A stretch of 33,019 nt of DNA, from contig JADGQO010000180.1 of assembly GCA_017881725.1 (NCBI GenBank), positions 1-33,019 on the forward strand, read 5' to 3'. The number at the start of each line of letters is the position of its first letter. Within the stretch, counting starts at the first letter, position 1. Origin of the DNA: Fibrobacteria bacterium. GTDB taxonomy: Bacteria; Fibrobacterota; Fibrobacteria; UBA11236. Below the pieces are notes generated by a model. That model was given only the letters and a program-made list of their open reading frames with translations, ran no database searches and had not been told where the DNA came from. Made by a program: the position numbers and the translations under genes. Of this stretch, positions 16,254 through 24,723 are shown piece after piece.

Positions 16254-16625
16254 TTATACGGTCGGGGCGATTTTGGTTTTGATGTCCAGCGTGGTCCCGT
16301 ATTCGGACTTGAGAAAACGATGGACTTCTTCAAGCGTCATCGGCGTGGTAATCAAATCAATTTCCAATTCCTGGGCGCGCTGGATTTCTTTTTGCTTCGG
16401 CAGATGGCCGTTGGAAAAGACGATGGCGACGATATCCACTTCCTCCGCCACTTCCATCAATCGGATATGCACCAGATTCGTGACGAGCATGATATTGGTG
16501 AATTCGTCCGTCAGTTCATTCAGGTCCGAACCTACGTAAACCAATTCCACGGAATCGTGAATTAGTTCCGAGTTCACCAAAGTGCCCCTCATGATTTCGA
16601 TCATGGACCGTAAATCCGCTTGCAT
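16254..16625 (-). CDS. small DRTGG-like domain protein
   Basis: This is a 123-residue soluble protein that resembles a stand-alone DRTGG domain, the N-terminal domain of some HPr kinases and CBS-containing regulators. Resemblances are VYVGSDLNELTDEF, then NIMLVTNLVHIRLMEVAEEVDIVAIVFSNG, then PKQKEIQRAQELEIDLITTPMTLEEVHRFL. This alternating strand-helix pattern is typical of the domain, which is thought to act as a ligand-sensing or oligomerisation module. No kinase, CBS or phosphotransferase part is attached. ATG 16625 follows an AAAAGG run that is too close to be an ideal ribosome site; ATG 16604 is an alternative. The coding call is firm, the family call moderate. Confidence 0.6.
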   Translation of the reverse strand: MQADLRSMIEIMRGTLVNSELIHDSVELVYVGSDLNELTDEFTNIMLVTNLVHIRLMEVAEEVDIVAIVFSNGHLPKQKEIQRAQELEIDLITTPMTLEEVHRFLKSEYGTTLDIKTKIAPTV

Positions 16626-16836
16626 ACCTTTTCAACCTTTGGGCTCTTCGCCCCGTCGTCCTTTTGGTTTCAGCCTTCAAAAATTAATTATACACAGCGC
16701 CGACCGCATACCCAAGATAGAGGATTTTGCGCCATCGGTGCCTACCCGGGAAAAGCTAATCACATTTGGGCTTTCCAAAGTACCACTTCCGATTTGCCCG
16801 GAATACCCAAATGGAGTACATTTTTGCCGTCTTCTA

Positions 16837-16865
16837 TTGACTAAGCGGGCCGGTGGCTCTAAGTT
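16837..16865 (+). promoter_or_regulatory. candidate promoter for lipoprotein-phoH pair
   Basis: TTGACT (16837-16842) is followed by a 17-bp spacer and TAAGTT (16860-16865). Transcription would start near 16872, only a few bases before ATG 16877. That favours ATG 16889, which has its own ribosome site, as the real start of the downstream gene. The -10 match is weak. Confidence 0.35.
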
Positions 16866-16888
16866 AGGGTAAAATCATGGAGAAAAAA

Positions 16889-17128
16889 ATGATTTCAAGG
16901 TTTTCGACCTTTTCCGGGACTTTCGCGCTTGCCATCGCATTGGCGGCCTTTTCCGGTTGCGCAGGCAGCAAATCGGCGTCCTCCGGGAACTCCTCCGGCG
17001 AGGCTGCGGCCGAGGTGAAGGTCAGCAAGGTTGACGAAGCCCGTCATTCCGCCGAGGATGCGGAAATGAAGGCCCATCAGCTTCGCGAAGATAAGAGCCA
17101 CAGCCAGACCAAGCCTTCCGCGAACTGA
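16889..17128 (+). CDS. small lipoprotein of unknown function
   Basis: This is a 79-residue predicted lipoprotein. A hydrophobic signal (TFALAIALAAFSGC) ends in lipobox FSGC at Cys24, followed by a Ser/Gly linker and a short charged helix (VDEARHSAEDAEMKAHQLREDK) that could form a coiled coil. This resembles small Lpp-like or alanine-zipper lipoproteins in layout, not clearly in sequence. ATG 16889 is preferred because GGAG lies six bases upstream; ATG 16877 would add four residues. It is followed after 13 bp by the phoH-family gene and the two are probably cotranscribed. Function cannot be named. Confidence 0.65.
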   Translation: MISRFSTFSGTFALAIALAAFSGCAGSKSASSGNSSGEAAAEVKVSKVDEARHSAEDAEMKAHQLREDKSHSQTKPSAN

Positions 17129-17141
17129 ACGGAAGGATTGG

Positions 17142-18101
17142 TTGTTCTCATTTAATCTTCCCGCTACCGACGACGAAAAAATCCAATTGGCGGGTGAAGG
17201 TGAAAAAAACTTCATCCGGCTTGAGCGTGGCTATCATGTCAAGCTCCTGACCCGCAATCCGGGCATTACCATCCAATCCATCGAGGAAGCCGCCGTAAGG
17301 AGCGCCCGGGAGGCCCTGGAGCGTCTGCGTGACGCGTTGCGCACCGGACATCAGTTGACCGATTTCTACGTACAGGAATTGCTTGGGCTGAATGCCGATG
17401 ATAACAAGAGCGGCGATTTCACGCCCCATCTGGAAAAACCGATTCTCATCGATCGATTCGGCAATCCGGTACAACCAAGGACGCGCGGCCAAGCGCGCTT
17501 CATCAGCGTCATTAAACAGCATGACATCGTCCTGGCAGGCGGTCCCGCAGGCACGGGCAAAACGTTTTTGGCCGTGGCCATGGCCGTCCAAGCCTTGGAA
17601 AAAAAATTGGTGGAACGGATCATTCTGGTGCGTCCCGCCGTCGAATCGGGTGAAAGTTTGGGATTCCTCCCCGGCGTCGTCAGTGAAAAAATCGGTCCTT
17701 ACATGCGGCCTTTGTATGATTCATTGAGCGTGATGCTCTCCGCCGAAAAACTCAAGGAATACTGGGACGGCAATTCCATTGAAATCGCACCGCTCGCGTA
17801 CATGCGCGGTCGTACCCTGGGAAAAAGTTTCATCATTCTCGATGAGGCGCAAAACACGACCATTTCGCAAATGAAAATGTTTTTGACGCGCATCGGCGTG
17901 AATAGCAAAGCCGTGTTAACCGGAGACGAAACCCAGGTCGATTTGGGTCAAAATGAAAAATCCGGTTTCGCCCATGCCCGTAAAATCCTTACAGGTATTG
18001 AAGGTATTGGTCAAATTGAACTGTCGGTGGAAGACGTGGTGCGGCATCGCCTGGTGCGCGACATTATTAAGGCTTATGAAAAGTCCGGATTTCCCGCCTA
18101 A
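17142..18101 (+). CDS. phoH: PhoH-family P-loop ATPase (YbeZ-like)
   Basis: This is a 319-residue PhoH/YbeZ-type protein, a cytoplasmic ATPase of the superfamily-1 helicase-like fold linked to RNA metabolism and ribosome maturation in other bacteria. An N-terminal KH-like region precedes the core (RNPGITIQSIEEAAVRSAREALERL). Walker A GGPAGTGKT is at 133-141 and Walker B FIILDEAQN at 230-238. Other family segments ILVRPAVESGESLGFLPG, LTGDETQVDL and VVRHRLVRDIIKAYE are intact. The start is a TTG at 17142, supported by GGAAGG five to nine bases upstream; no ATG or GTG fits as well. In many genomes phoH is followed by ybeY, but that gene is not next to it here. It lies 13 bp after the small lipoprotein gene. 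Confidence 0.9.
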   Translation: MFSFNLPATDDEKIQLAGEGEKNFIRLERGYHVKLLTRNPGITIQSIEEAAVRSAREALERLRDALRTGHQLTDFYVQELLGLNADDNKSGDFTPHLEKPILIDRFGNPVQPRTRGQARFISVIKQHDIVLAGGPAGTGKTFLAVAMAVQALEKKLVERIILVRPAVESGESLGFLPGVVSEKIGPYMRPLYDSLSVMLSAEKLKEYWDGNSIEIAPLAYMRGRTLGKSFIILDEAQNTTISQMKMFLTRIGVNSKAVLTGDETQVDLGQNEKSGFAHARKILTGIEGIGQIELSVEDVVRHRLVRDIIKAYEKSGFPA

Positions 18102-18156
18102 CCGGTGGGAAATAGGGTCTGGCACATAAAAATTACTTTTGCAAGCGCATGAAACC

Positions 18157-18185
18157 TTGAAGCAAATCAGATTCTTGCCTATTTT
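18157..18185 (+). promoter_or_regulatory. candidate promoter for small membrane protein and tRNAs
   Basis: TTGAAG (18157-18162) is followed by a 17-bp spacer and TATTTT (18180-18185). Each hexamer matches four of six consensus bases. Transcription would start near 18192 and could run through the small membrane-protein gene into the two tRNA genes. Support is by eye only. Confidence 0.35.
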
Positions 18186-18221
18186 TCCACATCCTAAGAA
18201 CGAACGGAAGCATTGGCCAAG

Positions 18222-18422
18222 ATGAATTTTTTCGGTAAGAAGAATCATTTAATAATCGTCATCGCGGTTCTCGTTTTAAGTCTGGGCTTTTTTCTTTTGG
18301 GACGAGGTCCGGCCGATAATAAAACCGCCTTGAACGTGGCGCCATTGGTCCTCGTCTTCGCCTATCTCGTCATCATCCCTATCGGGATCCTGATGAGTGG
18401 CGAAAAGGATTCGAAAAAATAA
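18222..18422 (+). CDS. small two-helix membrane protein (DUF3098-like)
   Basis: This is a 66-residue protein with two transmembrane helices (about 10-26 and 39-57) joined by a short polar loop, plus a charged C terminus (SGEKDSKK). The layout FFGKKNH, hydrophobic helix ending LLGRG, loop, then NVAPLVLVFAYLVIIPIGI resembles DUF3098-type proteins. ATG 18222 is used here. A TTG at 18213 would add three residues and sits close to GGAAG, so either could be right. The stop codon ends only 6 nt before the mature 5' end of tRNA-Val, which implies a shared transcript. Confidence 0.65.
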   Translation: MNFFGKKNHLIIVIAVLVLSLGFFLLGRGPADNKTALNVAPLVLVFAYLVIIPIGILMSGEKDSKK

Positions 18423-18428
18423 CGTTCA

Positions 18429-18506
18429 GGGCGTTTAGCTCAGTTGGTTTAGAGCATCTGCCTTACAAGCAGAGGGTCGCAAGTTCAAATCTTGCAACGC
18501 CCACCA
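18429..18506 (+). tRNA. tRNA-Val (anticodon TAC), CCA encoded
   Basis: A complete cloverleaf is visible. The acceptor GGGCGTT pairs with AACGCCC. The D arm is GCTC/GAGC. The anticodon stem is TCTGC/GCAGA with loop CTTACAA (anticodon TAC). The T arm is GCAAG-TTCAAAT-CTTGC, followed by discriminator A and an encoded CCA at 18504-18506. It begins 6 nt after the stop codon of the small membrane protein and lies 8 nt before the next tRNA. Confidence 0.97.
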
Positions 18507-18514
18507 GCTGTTCC

Positions 18515-18591
18515 GGAGTGGTAGCTCAATTGGTTAGAGTACTAGCCTGTCACGCTAGGGGTTGCGGGTTCAAGTCCCGTCCATTCCGCCA
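18515..18591 (+). tRNA. tRNA-Asp (anticodon GTC), CCA encoded
   Basis: The acceptor GGAGTGG pairs with CCATTCC through one G-U pair. The D arm is GCTC/GAGT. The anticodon stem is CTAGC/GCTAG with loop CTGTCAC (anticodon GTC). The T arm is GCGGG-TTCAAGT-CCCGT, with discriminator G and encoded CCA. It is very likely cotranscribed with tRNA-Val. Confidence 0.97.
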
Positions 18592-18600
18592 TCTTCCGCC

Positions 18601-18638
18601 CAGAGTCGGGCTTCCCTAATCCGGAAGTCTCGACTCTG
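18601..18638 (+). terminator. hairpin after the tRNA pair
   Basis: CAGAGTCGGG-CTTCC (18601-18615) pairs with GGAAG-T-CT-CGACTCTG (18623-18638). This is a 15-bp stem with one bulge, one G-U pair and a 7-nt loop. It starts 10 nt after tRNA-Asp. No U-run follows, so it may be a processing signal or 3' stabiliser and not a true intrinsic terminator. Confidence 0.45.
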
Positions 18639-18730
18639 CGGTCGGATCGTCCTCCTCGCTTGCAAAACCTTGCCCATCTCAAGGCCCGCACCCGGCAGAG
18701 CGCTTGGCCATTAACTAATTTAGCGGTTAC

Positions 18731-20962
18731 ATGAAAAAGTGCCTTTTATCCGCCCTCGATTTGAGTTCGCTCGAAAATTGCGAAAGCATCGATCCGTTCC
18801 ATCTGCTCGGCTACCACCATGTGGTCGTCAACAAGCAAACCATCGGAATCATCCGCGTCTTCAATCCGCAATTTCGTCAGGTGGAAATCGTATGGGAAGG
18901 CGGAAGCACCGCTTGTGAAAATGTTTCCGGCACGGGATGCTTTGAGGCCTTGTTTCCCAACCGGCTGGAATTTTTCCCTTACCGAATACGCGCTGTTTAC
19001 CACGACAACCGTGAAATCGAATATGAGGATCCCTACGCGATTCTCCCGGTGCTCAGCGATTATGACATCTACCTTATCGGCAAGGGAACGCATTATCAAA
19101 TTTGGAAAAAGCTAGGCGCGAATTCCATCGAACATATGGGCATGCGTGGGGTCCACTTCGCGGTATGGGCACCCAATGCCAAGGGACTGGCCGTCATCGG
19201 GGATTTCAACGGTTGGAATCCACGCAGCCTTCTCATGCGCAGGCTGACCACGGCCGGGGTATGGGAACTTTTCGTTCCCGGTTTGGAGGCCGGCCAGCAT
19301 TACAAGTTCATGATACACGCCTCGACGGGCGCTAAGGTCGAAAAAATGGATCCCTTCGCTAAGGAAACCGAGATGCGTCCGCACACGGCGGCGATTATCG
19401 CGGATCCTAGGCCTTATAGTTGGGGCGATAAGGAATGGTCCGGGCAAAGACCCGAAATCCAAAAAGACAACCGGCCCCTGTCGATTTATGAGGTCCACCT
19501 GGGCTCATGGCAAAAAGCCCTCGGCCGGGAGACGGGATTCCTCACTTACCCCGAGCTGGCGGAAAGGCTTATCCCTTACGCGAAAGGCATGGGATATACC
19601 CATATCGAATTGTTACCCATTTTGGAGCATCCGCTGGACGAAAGTTGGGGCTATCAAGTCATCGCCTACTATTCTCCCACCAAGCGGTTCGGAACTCCGG
19701 CGCAATTCAAAGCCTTCGTCGACCAATGCCATCAAGCCGGCTTAGGGGTGCTGCTCGATTGGGTCCCGGCGCATTTTCCATCCGACATGCACGGATTGGA
19801 TTTTTTCGACGGGACGCAATTGTACGCGCATGCGGATCCGCGTAAAGGCAGCCATCCTCAATGGGGGACGCGGATTTTCAATTACAACCGGCATGAGGTC
19901 AGTAATTTTTTAATCGCCAACGCGATTTATTGGTTGGAGGAATTCCACATCGACGGATTGCGCGTCGATGCCGTGGCGTCCATGCTTTATCTCGACTATG
20001 CGCGCGAGAACGGAGATTGGATCCCCAATCCCGACGGCAGCAATACCAACCATGAGGCCGTGGAGTTTCTCAAGCATATGAACTCAATCATCACCCAGCG
20101 GTTTCCGGATCGCCTGATGATAGCGGAAGAAAGTTCCGCCTTTCCGGGCGTTACCCATCCGTTGGAACATGGCGGTCTGGGCTTCCATTTTAAATGGAAT
20201 CTGGGATGGATGAACGACTTCCTGACCTATTTGTCCAAAGACCCGATTTTCCGGCGTTACCACCAGGGTTTGCTGACTTTCGAAATGTCGTACGCGTTCT
20301 CCGAACGGTTTTGCCTGGTACTGTCACATGATGAAGTCGTCCACGGCAAAGGCTCGTTGCCCAATAAAATGCCCGGCGATGAATGGCAGAAATTCGCCAA
20401 TGTCCGCACCGCATTCGCATATCTATTCGCGCACCCGGGCAAGAAATTGCATTTCATGGGTTTGGAAATCGGCCAATGGTCGGAATGGAATCCGGGAGTT
20501 TCCCTGGATTGGCACTTGCTCGATTATGATCGCCACAAAGGATTGCAAACCTTGGTTCGCGATCTGAATAAGGTCTATCGCGCTGTGCCCGCCTTGTATG
20601 AACTGGATTCGTCGTATTCCGGTTTTCAATGGGTGGACTTCCAGGATCAGGAAAACAACATTGTGTCCTTCCTCCGCAAAGGCGAACCTCGCGCCGCAGG
20701 CTCCGCCGAGCTGGTGCTTTGCCTATTTAATTTCAGTCCCGTGCCTCGGCACAACTACCGGGTAGGCGTGCCCTTGAATGGCTTTTACGAGGAAATCTTC
20801 AACAGCGATTCGCAGGTGTATGGAGGAGGGAATCTAGGGAATATGGGAGGAAAGCACGCGGAAGTCCATGCGATGCACCAATTCCCGTACTCTTTGGTAT
20901 TGACGGCACCGCCGTTAGGCGCGGTTTTCCTGAAGCTCCGATCCGCATCAACCTCGAAATGA
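18731..20962 (+). CDS. glgB: 1,4-alpha-glucan branching enzyme (GH13)
   Basis: This is a 743-residue glycogen branching enzyme. It cuts alpha-1,4 chains and re-attaches them through alpha-1,6 links. There are two N-terminal beta-sandwich regions (about 15-115, and a CBM48-type domain at about 135-225 with FAVWAPNAKGLAVIGDFNGWN). A GH13 catalytic barrel (about 250-620) and a C-terminal all-beta domain follow. All four GH13 regions are intact: DWVPAHF (343-349), GLRVDA with nucleophile Asp413, AEES with acid/base Glu466, and SHDEVVHG with Asp534. The length is normal for a GlgB carrying both N-terminal domains. ATG 18731 lacks a strong ribosome site but no better start is near. It is convergent with the AsmA-family gene (34 bp between stops). 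No other glycogen gene is next to it. Confidence 0.97.
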   Translation: MKKCLLSALDLSSLENCESIDPFHLLGYHHVVVNKQTIGIIRVFNPQFRQVEIVWEGGSTACENVSGTGCFEALFPNRLEFFPYRIRAVYHDNREIEYEDPYAILPVLSDYDIYLIGKGTHYQIWKKLGANSIEHMGMRGVHFAVWAPNAKGLAVIGDFNGWNPRSLLMRRLTTAGVWELFVPGLEAGQHYKFMIHASTGAKVEKMDPFAKETEMRPHTAAIIADPRPYSWGDKEWSGQRPEIQKDNRPLSIYEVHLGSWQKALGRETGFLTYPELAERLIPYAKGMGYTHIELLPILEHPLDESWGYQVIAYYSPTKRFGTPAQFKAFVDQCHQAGLGVLLDWVPAHFPSDMHGLDFFDGTQLYAHADPRKGSHPQWGTRIFNYNRHEVSNFLIANAIYWLEEFHIDGLRVDAVASMLYLDYARENGDWIPNPDGSNTNHEAVEFLKHMNSIITQRFPDRLMIAEESSAFPGVTHPLEHGGLGFHFKWNLGWMNDFLTYLSKDPIFRRYHQGLLTFEMSYAFSERFCLVLSHDEVVHGKGSLPNKMPGDEWQKFANVRTAFAYLFAHPGKKLHFMGLEIGQWSEWNPGVSLDWHLLDYDRHKGLQTLVRDLNKVYRAVPALYELDSSYSGFQWVDFQDQENNIVSFLRKGEPRAAGSAELVLCLFNFSPVPRHNYRVGVPLNGFYEEIFNSDSQVYGGGNLGNMGGKHAEVHAMHQFPYSLVLTAPPLGAVFLKLRSASTSK

Positions 20963-20996
20963 CTGGCGATTAACCGACCGCGCTGTTGATTAAGAG

Positions 20997-23705
20997 TTAG
21001 AAGCCCAGGTTTTTCAAAACCTTCTTGCCTTGGTCCTTGGCCGCTCCGGTTGCCGCCTTTTTCTGTTCATCGACCTTGGCTTGGACTTTTTTCTTTTCCT
21101 CGTCGGCGCGCGCCTTCGCCTCGGCCGCCAACTTCGTTTTCTCAGCGTCCGCCTTAGCTTGCAGCTCGGCTTTTTTCTTGTTCACGACATCGGTCAAGGC
21201 GGACTTCGCGCCCTTTCCGGACTCCGACGCCATCCGCTTGGAATCCAAGGCGAACGTAGGCTTCGCCAAAATTCCACCTATCAAGAAATAAACCATGGCG
21301 CGGCCGGCCTTATCGGTGGGCACCATGTTCAGATTACCCGTTGGGACGCCCGCCATTTTTGAAACTTCCGAACTCAAGGCGTTGCCGGCTCCAACCACCG
21401 CTTGGCTGGCCCCGGCGGGCAGGTGCGATTCCAAATTCAAGGCGAGGGAGTTATCGAAGCCCACCGATCCATCCGCAGCCACCGCGCCGATGGGCGACTC
21501 GGAAATGTTAAAGTCCTTAACCAATAATTTTCCGCCGGCCGCTTCCAAATCCGCCTTTAAACTGGAGAAAGTGAGATCGTGGAACGCCAGGGATTTGCTG
21601 ACCTTTCCCAGCGCGTCGGACAACCCATGCAGGAGGCCGGTCTCTCTCAGCTTTCCATCGATCAAGGCGAAGGCGATTTTTCCGGTTAGGTTGTCAGCCA
21701 GCGCCGGAGGCAGGCCGTGCGTGGCCACATCGACATTCAAGTTGAACTTCCCGAAAATCGTGCTGTCGGTATGCGCCAAAGTCTGCATTAACCGGTTCGT
21801 CGCCGGAAGACGTTTGTTCAACCGCGAAATGAAATCGTTGGCCTCCACTTTGGCGACGTCCAATTTCAAGGCGATTTTCGCATTGGACGCGTCCTGCATG
21901 TCCGCGTGCAGGGAGGACGTGAATCCTCCGGAATAGAGCGAGCCTTTTAACGATGTATTCAACACGCCGGCAGCCAGGGAACTATGCGAGGAAAAATCCG
22001 TCATGTCCAGATTCATCAATCGGGTTTTGGCGAGCTTGAGATCTACGTCGGCATCGACCTTCGGCAACTTCGGCCAAGCCGCCATCGGCGTCGTGTCCTT
22101 GGCCGTCTCCTTCTCGCCCCCACCGGGCAATAATTCATCGAGGTTGAGGAAGGAGGATTGAATGGAAAGTTTAGCCTTGGTGGTTTGACCCGCCGCCGCC
22201 TTGGGCAAAACCATGGCCAAGTAATTCACTACCGTTCCGGACACATTCAAATCCGAGCTTCCGATTCCCAGCGCCAGCGTTTCGCCGATTTTTTCATTAT
22301 CGATTTTTATCTGCCCATTGAGTTTTACGGGTTGCGGCAACGGCTTCCCCTGCGCGGCCACATTGCGCATTTCAACGACGCCTTGCGCCCGCAAGTTTTG
22401 CGGCGCCTTCGGATCCAATTTTCCGGAGGCCTTGATGTTGGCCTGGATGATGCCATCGGCTTTCAGGCCCGGATCCACCAAGGACATTTTCTCCGCCAAG
22501 GGGATCAGCTTCCCCAGATCCAGGACAGCTTTAAGATTGAAGTCGCGCAACATGGGCGCAGCATCACGCAAGGAGGTGACCAGCGCGTTCATACTGACCG
22601 GATTACCACCCAGGGTAAATGCGAATTGATCGAGCTTCAGGGAATCCCCGGCAAGATCCAAATCCAGATTCATCGCGTCGATTCCGGCGGGCAGGTCCTT
22701 GTGGGAAACGCCTGCGTCGCGAATGGTGAAATGGGCGCTGACATTGGGAGCTTTTGCGGTATCCAGGACCCCTTGGACACGAGCTTCCAGCGCGGCCACG
22801 CCTTTAACGCTCAACTTCGCAAGGTCCGGAGACAGGTTGGCCGGAATTTCCTTGAGCACGGACGCCAATTTGATATCCGGCGCGCTTAGCGAGAAATCGA
22901 TGGTGGGTGGCTTGGTGAGGAAATGCGAGGCCTCGCCTTTAACCGTGGCGCGGATGTCCTGGAAACTCAGCTCCAGCGTTCGAACTTCCAATTTTTCCGC
23001 CGGTAGATTGAGACGGATGTCATGCCTTACCGTTACGCGGATGTTACCCTGCCGCAATGCCGACGCCGAATCCATCACGCTGATGCCGGAAATTTCCAGC
23101 TTACCCTTGGTAGCCACGTTTTCCAGCTTCTGATCTAGATCCAGGGAAACGCTTTGATTGATCTTATCCAGCACCAACTCCCGCCCGGATTGCAGGTCTT
23201 TGTAGCGGACGCGGCCGTTCTCGATGGTAAAAGCCTTCAAGGCCACGGCGGCCGGACTTTCCATGGGTTTGGAGACGGCCTTTTCCTGAGTTTTACCGGT
23301 ATCGGGCGAACTCATCCCTTCCAGATTGTTATGGCCGTTGCGGGATATCTCGTAAAGAATTTCCGGCTCCACCAATTTGATTTCATTGATGACCGGCGAA
23401 AGTTTTAGGAGCGAAAGGAAATCAATGGAGAGGGCCAACTCACGCAGCTTGACGCACGGGTTATTCGAAAAGCCGGGAGCGTTGGCTACATTGACCTCAA
23501 GCACGGAGACCTTAAGGTTCGGGAAAATATGGATGGTGACATCTTCCACGGTAACGTCGCGGTGCAACGCTTCATAGCCATGCTTATGGACCAGTTCCTT
23601 AATTTTGGCGGGGGGAAAGGCCATTTTGACGGCGAAGTAGGCGGCCAAGCCGAGTAGCACGATAAGCACGATTCCGGCGAGTATGATTCGTTTAATGACC
23701 TTCAT
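20997..23705 (-). CDS. AsmA-family envelope protein
   Basis: This is a 902-residue AsmA-family protein with an N-terminal transmembrane anchor (about 7-27) and a long periplasmic beta-rich body. It carries the AsmA N-terminal pattern (VTVEDVTIHIFPNLKVSVLEVNVANAPGFS, then FLSLLKLSPVINEIKLVEPEI) and, towards the end, the AsmA C-terminal type segment (LTGKIAFALIDGKLRETGL onward). Family members form bridge-like grooves thought to carry phospholipid between inner and outer membranes. The final 60 residues or so are an unusual Lys/Ala/Glu-rich helix (KKKAELQAKADAEKTKLAAE and onward), like a TolA-type coiled coil. GGAGG five bases before ATG 23705 fixes the start. It probably acts in outer-membrane lipid homeostasis. 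Confidence 0.88.
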   Translation of the reverse strand: MKVIKRIILAGIVLIVLLGLAAYFAVKMAFPPAKIKELVHKHGYEALHRDVTVEDVTIHIFPNLKVSVLEVNVANAPGFSNNPCVKLRELALSIDFLSLLKLSPVINEIKLVEPEILYEISRNGHNNLEGMSSPDTGKTQEKAVSKPMESPAAVALKAFTIENGRVRYKDLQSGRELVLDKINQSVSLDLDQKLENVATKGKLEISGISVMDSASALRQGNIRVTVRHDIRLNLPAEKLEVRTLELSFQDIRATVKGEASHFLTKPPTIDFSLSAPDIKLASVLKEIPANLSPDLAKLSVKGVAALEARVQGVLDTAKAPNVSAHFTIRDAGVSHKDLPAGIDAMNLDLDLAGDSLKLDQFAFTLGGNPVSMNALVTSLRDAAPMLRDFNLKAVLDLGKLIPLAEKMSLVDPGLKADGIIQANIKASGKLDPKAPQNLRAQGVVEMRNVAAQGKPLPQPVKLNGQIKIDNEKIGETLALGIGSSDLNVSGTVVNYLAMVLPKAAAGQTTKAKLSIQSSFLNLDELLPGGGEKETAKDTTPMAAWPKLPKVDADVDLKLAKTRLMNLDMTDFSSHSSLAAGVLNTSLKGSLYSGGFTSSLHADMQDASNAKIALKLDVAKVEANDFISRLNKRLPATNRLMQTLAHTDSTIFGKFNLNVDVATHGLPPALADNLTGKIAFALIDGKLRETGLLHGLSDALGKVSKSLAFHDLTFSSLKADLEAAGGKLLVKDFNISESPIGAVAADGSVGFDNSLALNLESHLPAGASQAVVGAGNALSSEVSKMAGVPTGNLNMVPTDKAGRAMVYFLIGGILAKPTFALDSKRMASESGKGAKSALTDVVNKKKAELQAKADAEKTKLAAEAKARADEEKKKVQAKVDEQKKAATGAAKDQGKKVLKNLGF

Positions 23706-23842
23706 GGGGCCTCCAACGCCTGTGTGAATGGGGAAAAATAGATTTTTAATCGTGATATGGGCGATTGGAAACGAATGGGTAGAATGCCGGCCAGTCGTTT
23801 AAAAGAACCATTAAAAATGGTCAATGAGGCTGTAAAATACAC

Positions 23843-23869
23843 AAAAAAAGCGCCCCGTTTCCGGAGCGC
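23843..23869 (-). terminator. intrinsic terminator of the small lipoprotein gene
   Basis: On the minus strand GCGCTCC (23869-23863) pairs with GGGGCGC (23856-23850) through one G-U pair, with a 6-nt loop, followed directly by seven T residues (23849-23843). It lies 27 bp past the lipoprotein stop, so the transcript is monocistronic and the AsmA gene downstream needs its own promoter. Confidence 0.88.
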
Positions 23870-23896
23870 CCATCTGATTCGGTTGGACCGAAAAGC

Positions 23897-24511
23897 TTAG
23901 AGACCGCTGATCGCGATCGTGAGGTCCGCCGCCGCGCCCTTGTCAGTGCCAGCGATGGTCGCGATCTTCAGGTAGACAATCTTGCCTGCACCGGTTTTCA
24001 CGATGAATTGATCGCCCGCCGCGACGGTCATGATGTCCACCGTGGAACCGGCGGCGAAAGCAGCTGCGGCAGCTTCGGAGTCCGCAGGTTTGGCTGAGAC
24101 CTTCAAAAACTTGACGTCCTTGATTACGGCCGCGTCATAATTCGCGGCGAGCGCCACGTCGCCAGCAGCTTTTGCGGCCACGGGGCTGGCAATTTTCAGG
24201 GAACCGCTGGAGAAGACGAACAGGATGTCAATGGATCCCTGCGCGGCATTGGCGGCGGCGGAGAGCATGACGGTCTTGGTATCCAAATCCACGGCGGTGC
24301 CGTAGGTGGCATGGCCTTGGGCGCCCACTGAGACAGTGGTTTCAGAGCCGAAAGCGGTATGGATTGCCTTCGGAGTCGTATCAACCGGGGCTTTAGTCGT
24401 GTCCTTGTTGTCATTGGTCAAGCAACCCGTAAAGGAAGTGCTTAACGCCATCATGCAACCTGCGAAAAATCCAGCAGCCAAAATCTTTTTGGTCATTCCC
24501 AATACCTTCAT
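23897..24511 (-). CDS. Ala-rich lipoprotein of unknown function
   Basis: This is a 204-residue predicted lipoprotein. The signal peptide ends with lipobox FTGC at Cys30, followed by an Asp/Thr/Lys linker (NDNKDTTKAPVDTTPK) of the kind also seen in the giant lipoprotein. The mature domain is rich in Ala, Val and Thr and predicted to be beta-rich, ending GDQFIVKTGAGKIVYLKIATIAGTDKGAAADLTIAISGL. I do not recognise the family. A strong ribosome site (AAGGAG, seven bases before ATG 24511), a good -10 and a perfect terminator suggest high, self-contained expression. It could be an abundant outer-membrane lipoprotein; that is inference. Confidence 0.75.
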   Translation of the reverse strand: MKVLGMTKKILAAGFFAGCMMALSTSFTGCLTNDNKDTTKAPVDTTPKAIHTAFGSETTVSVGAQGHATYGTAVDLDTKTVMLSAAANAAQGSIDILFVFSSGSLKIASPVAAKAAGDVALAANYDAAVIKDVKFLKVSAKPADSEAAAAAFAAGSTVDIMTVAAGDQFIVKTGAGKIVYLKIATIAGTDKGAAADLTIAISGL

Positions 24512-24571
24512 TAATTACTCCTTAATTGTGCAGACCGATTTTCTCTTCGGTCGGCTTAGTGTCCAAAAATT

Positions 24572-24600
24572 AGTATAAAAAGCCAACAAAAACCTGAAAA
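24572..24600 (-). promoter_or_regulatory. promoter of the Ala-rich lipoprotein gene
   Basis: On the minus strand TATACT (24577-24572) is a good -10; TTTTCA (24600-24595), 17 bp upstream, is a weak -35. Transcription would start near 24565, giving a leader of about 54 nt. That leader contains a small stem GACCGA/TCGGTC (24533-24552) just upstream of the ribosome site. Confidence 0.5.
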
Positions 24601-24723
24601 ATCGTCCTATGAGGTGAATCCACGATCTACTTTTATACGCGCTGATAACCTAGCAGACACCCTTAAGTTTCGATTAGTTTTATAGTTACCGATAGTTATC
24701 TAAAGGTCGCCATCACATGATTT

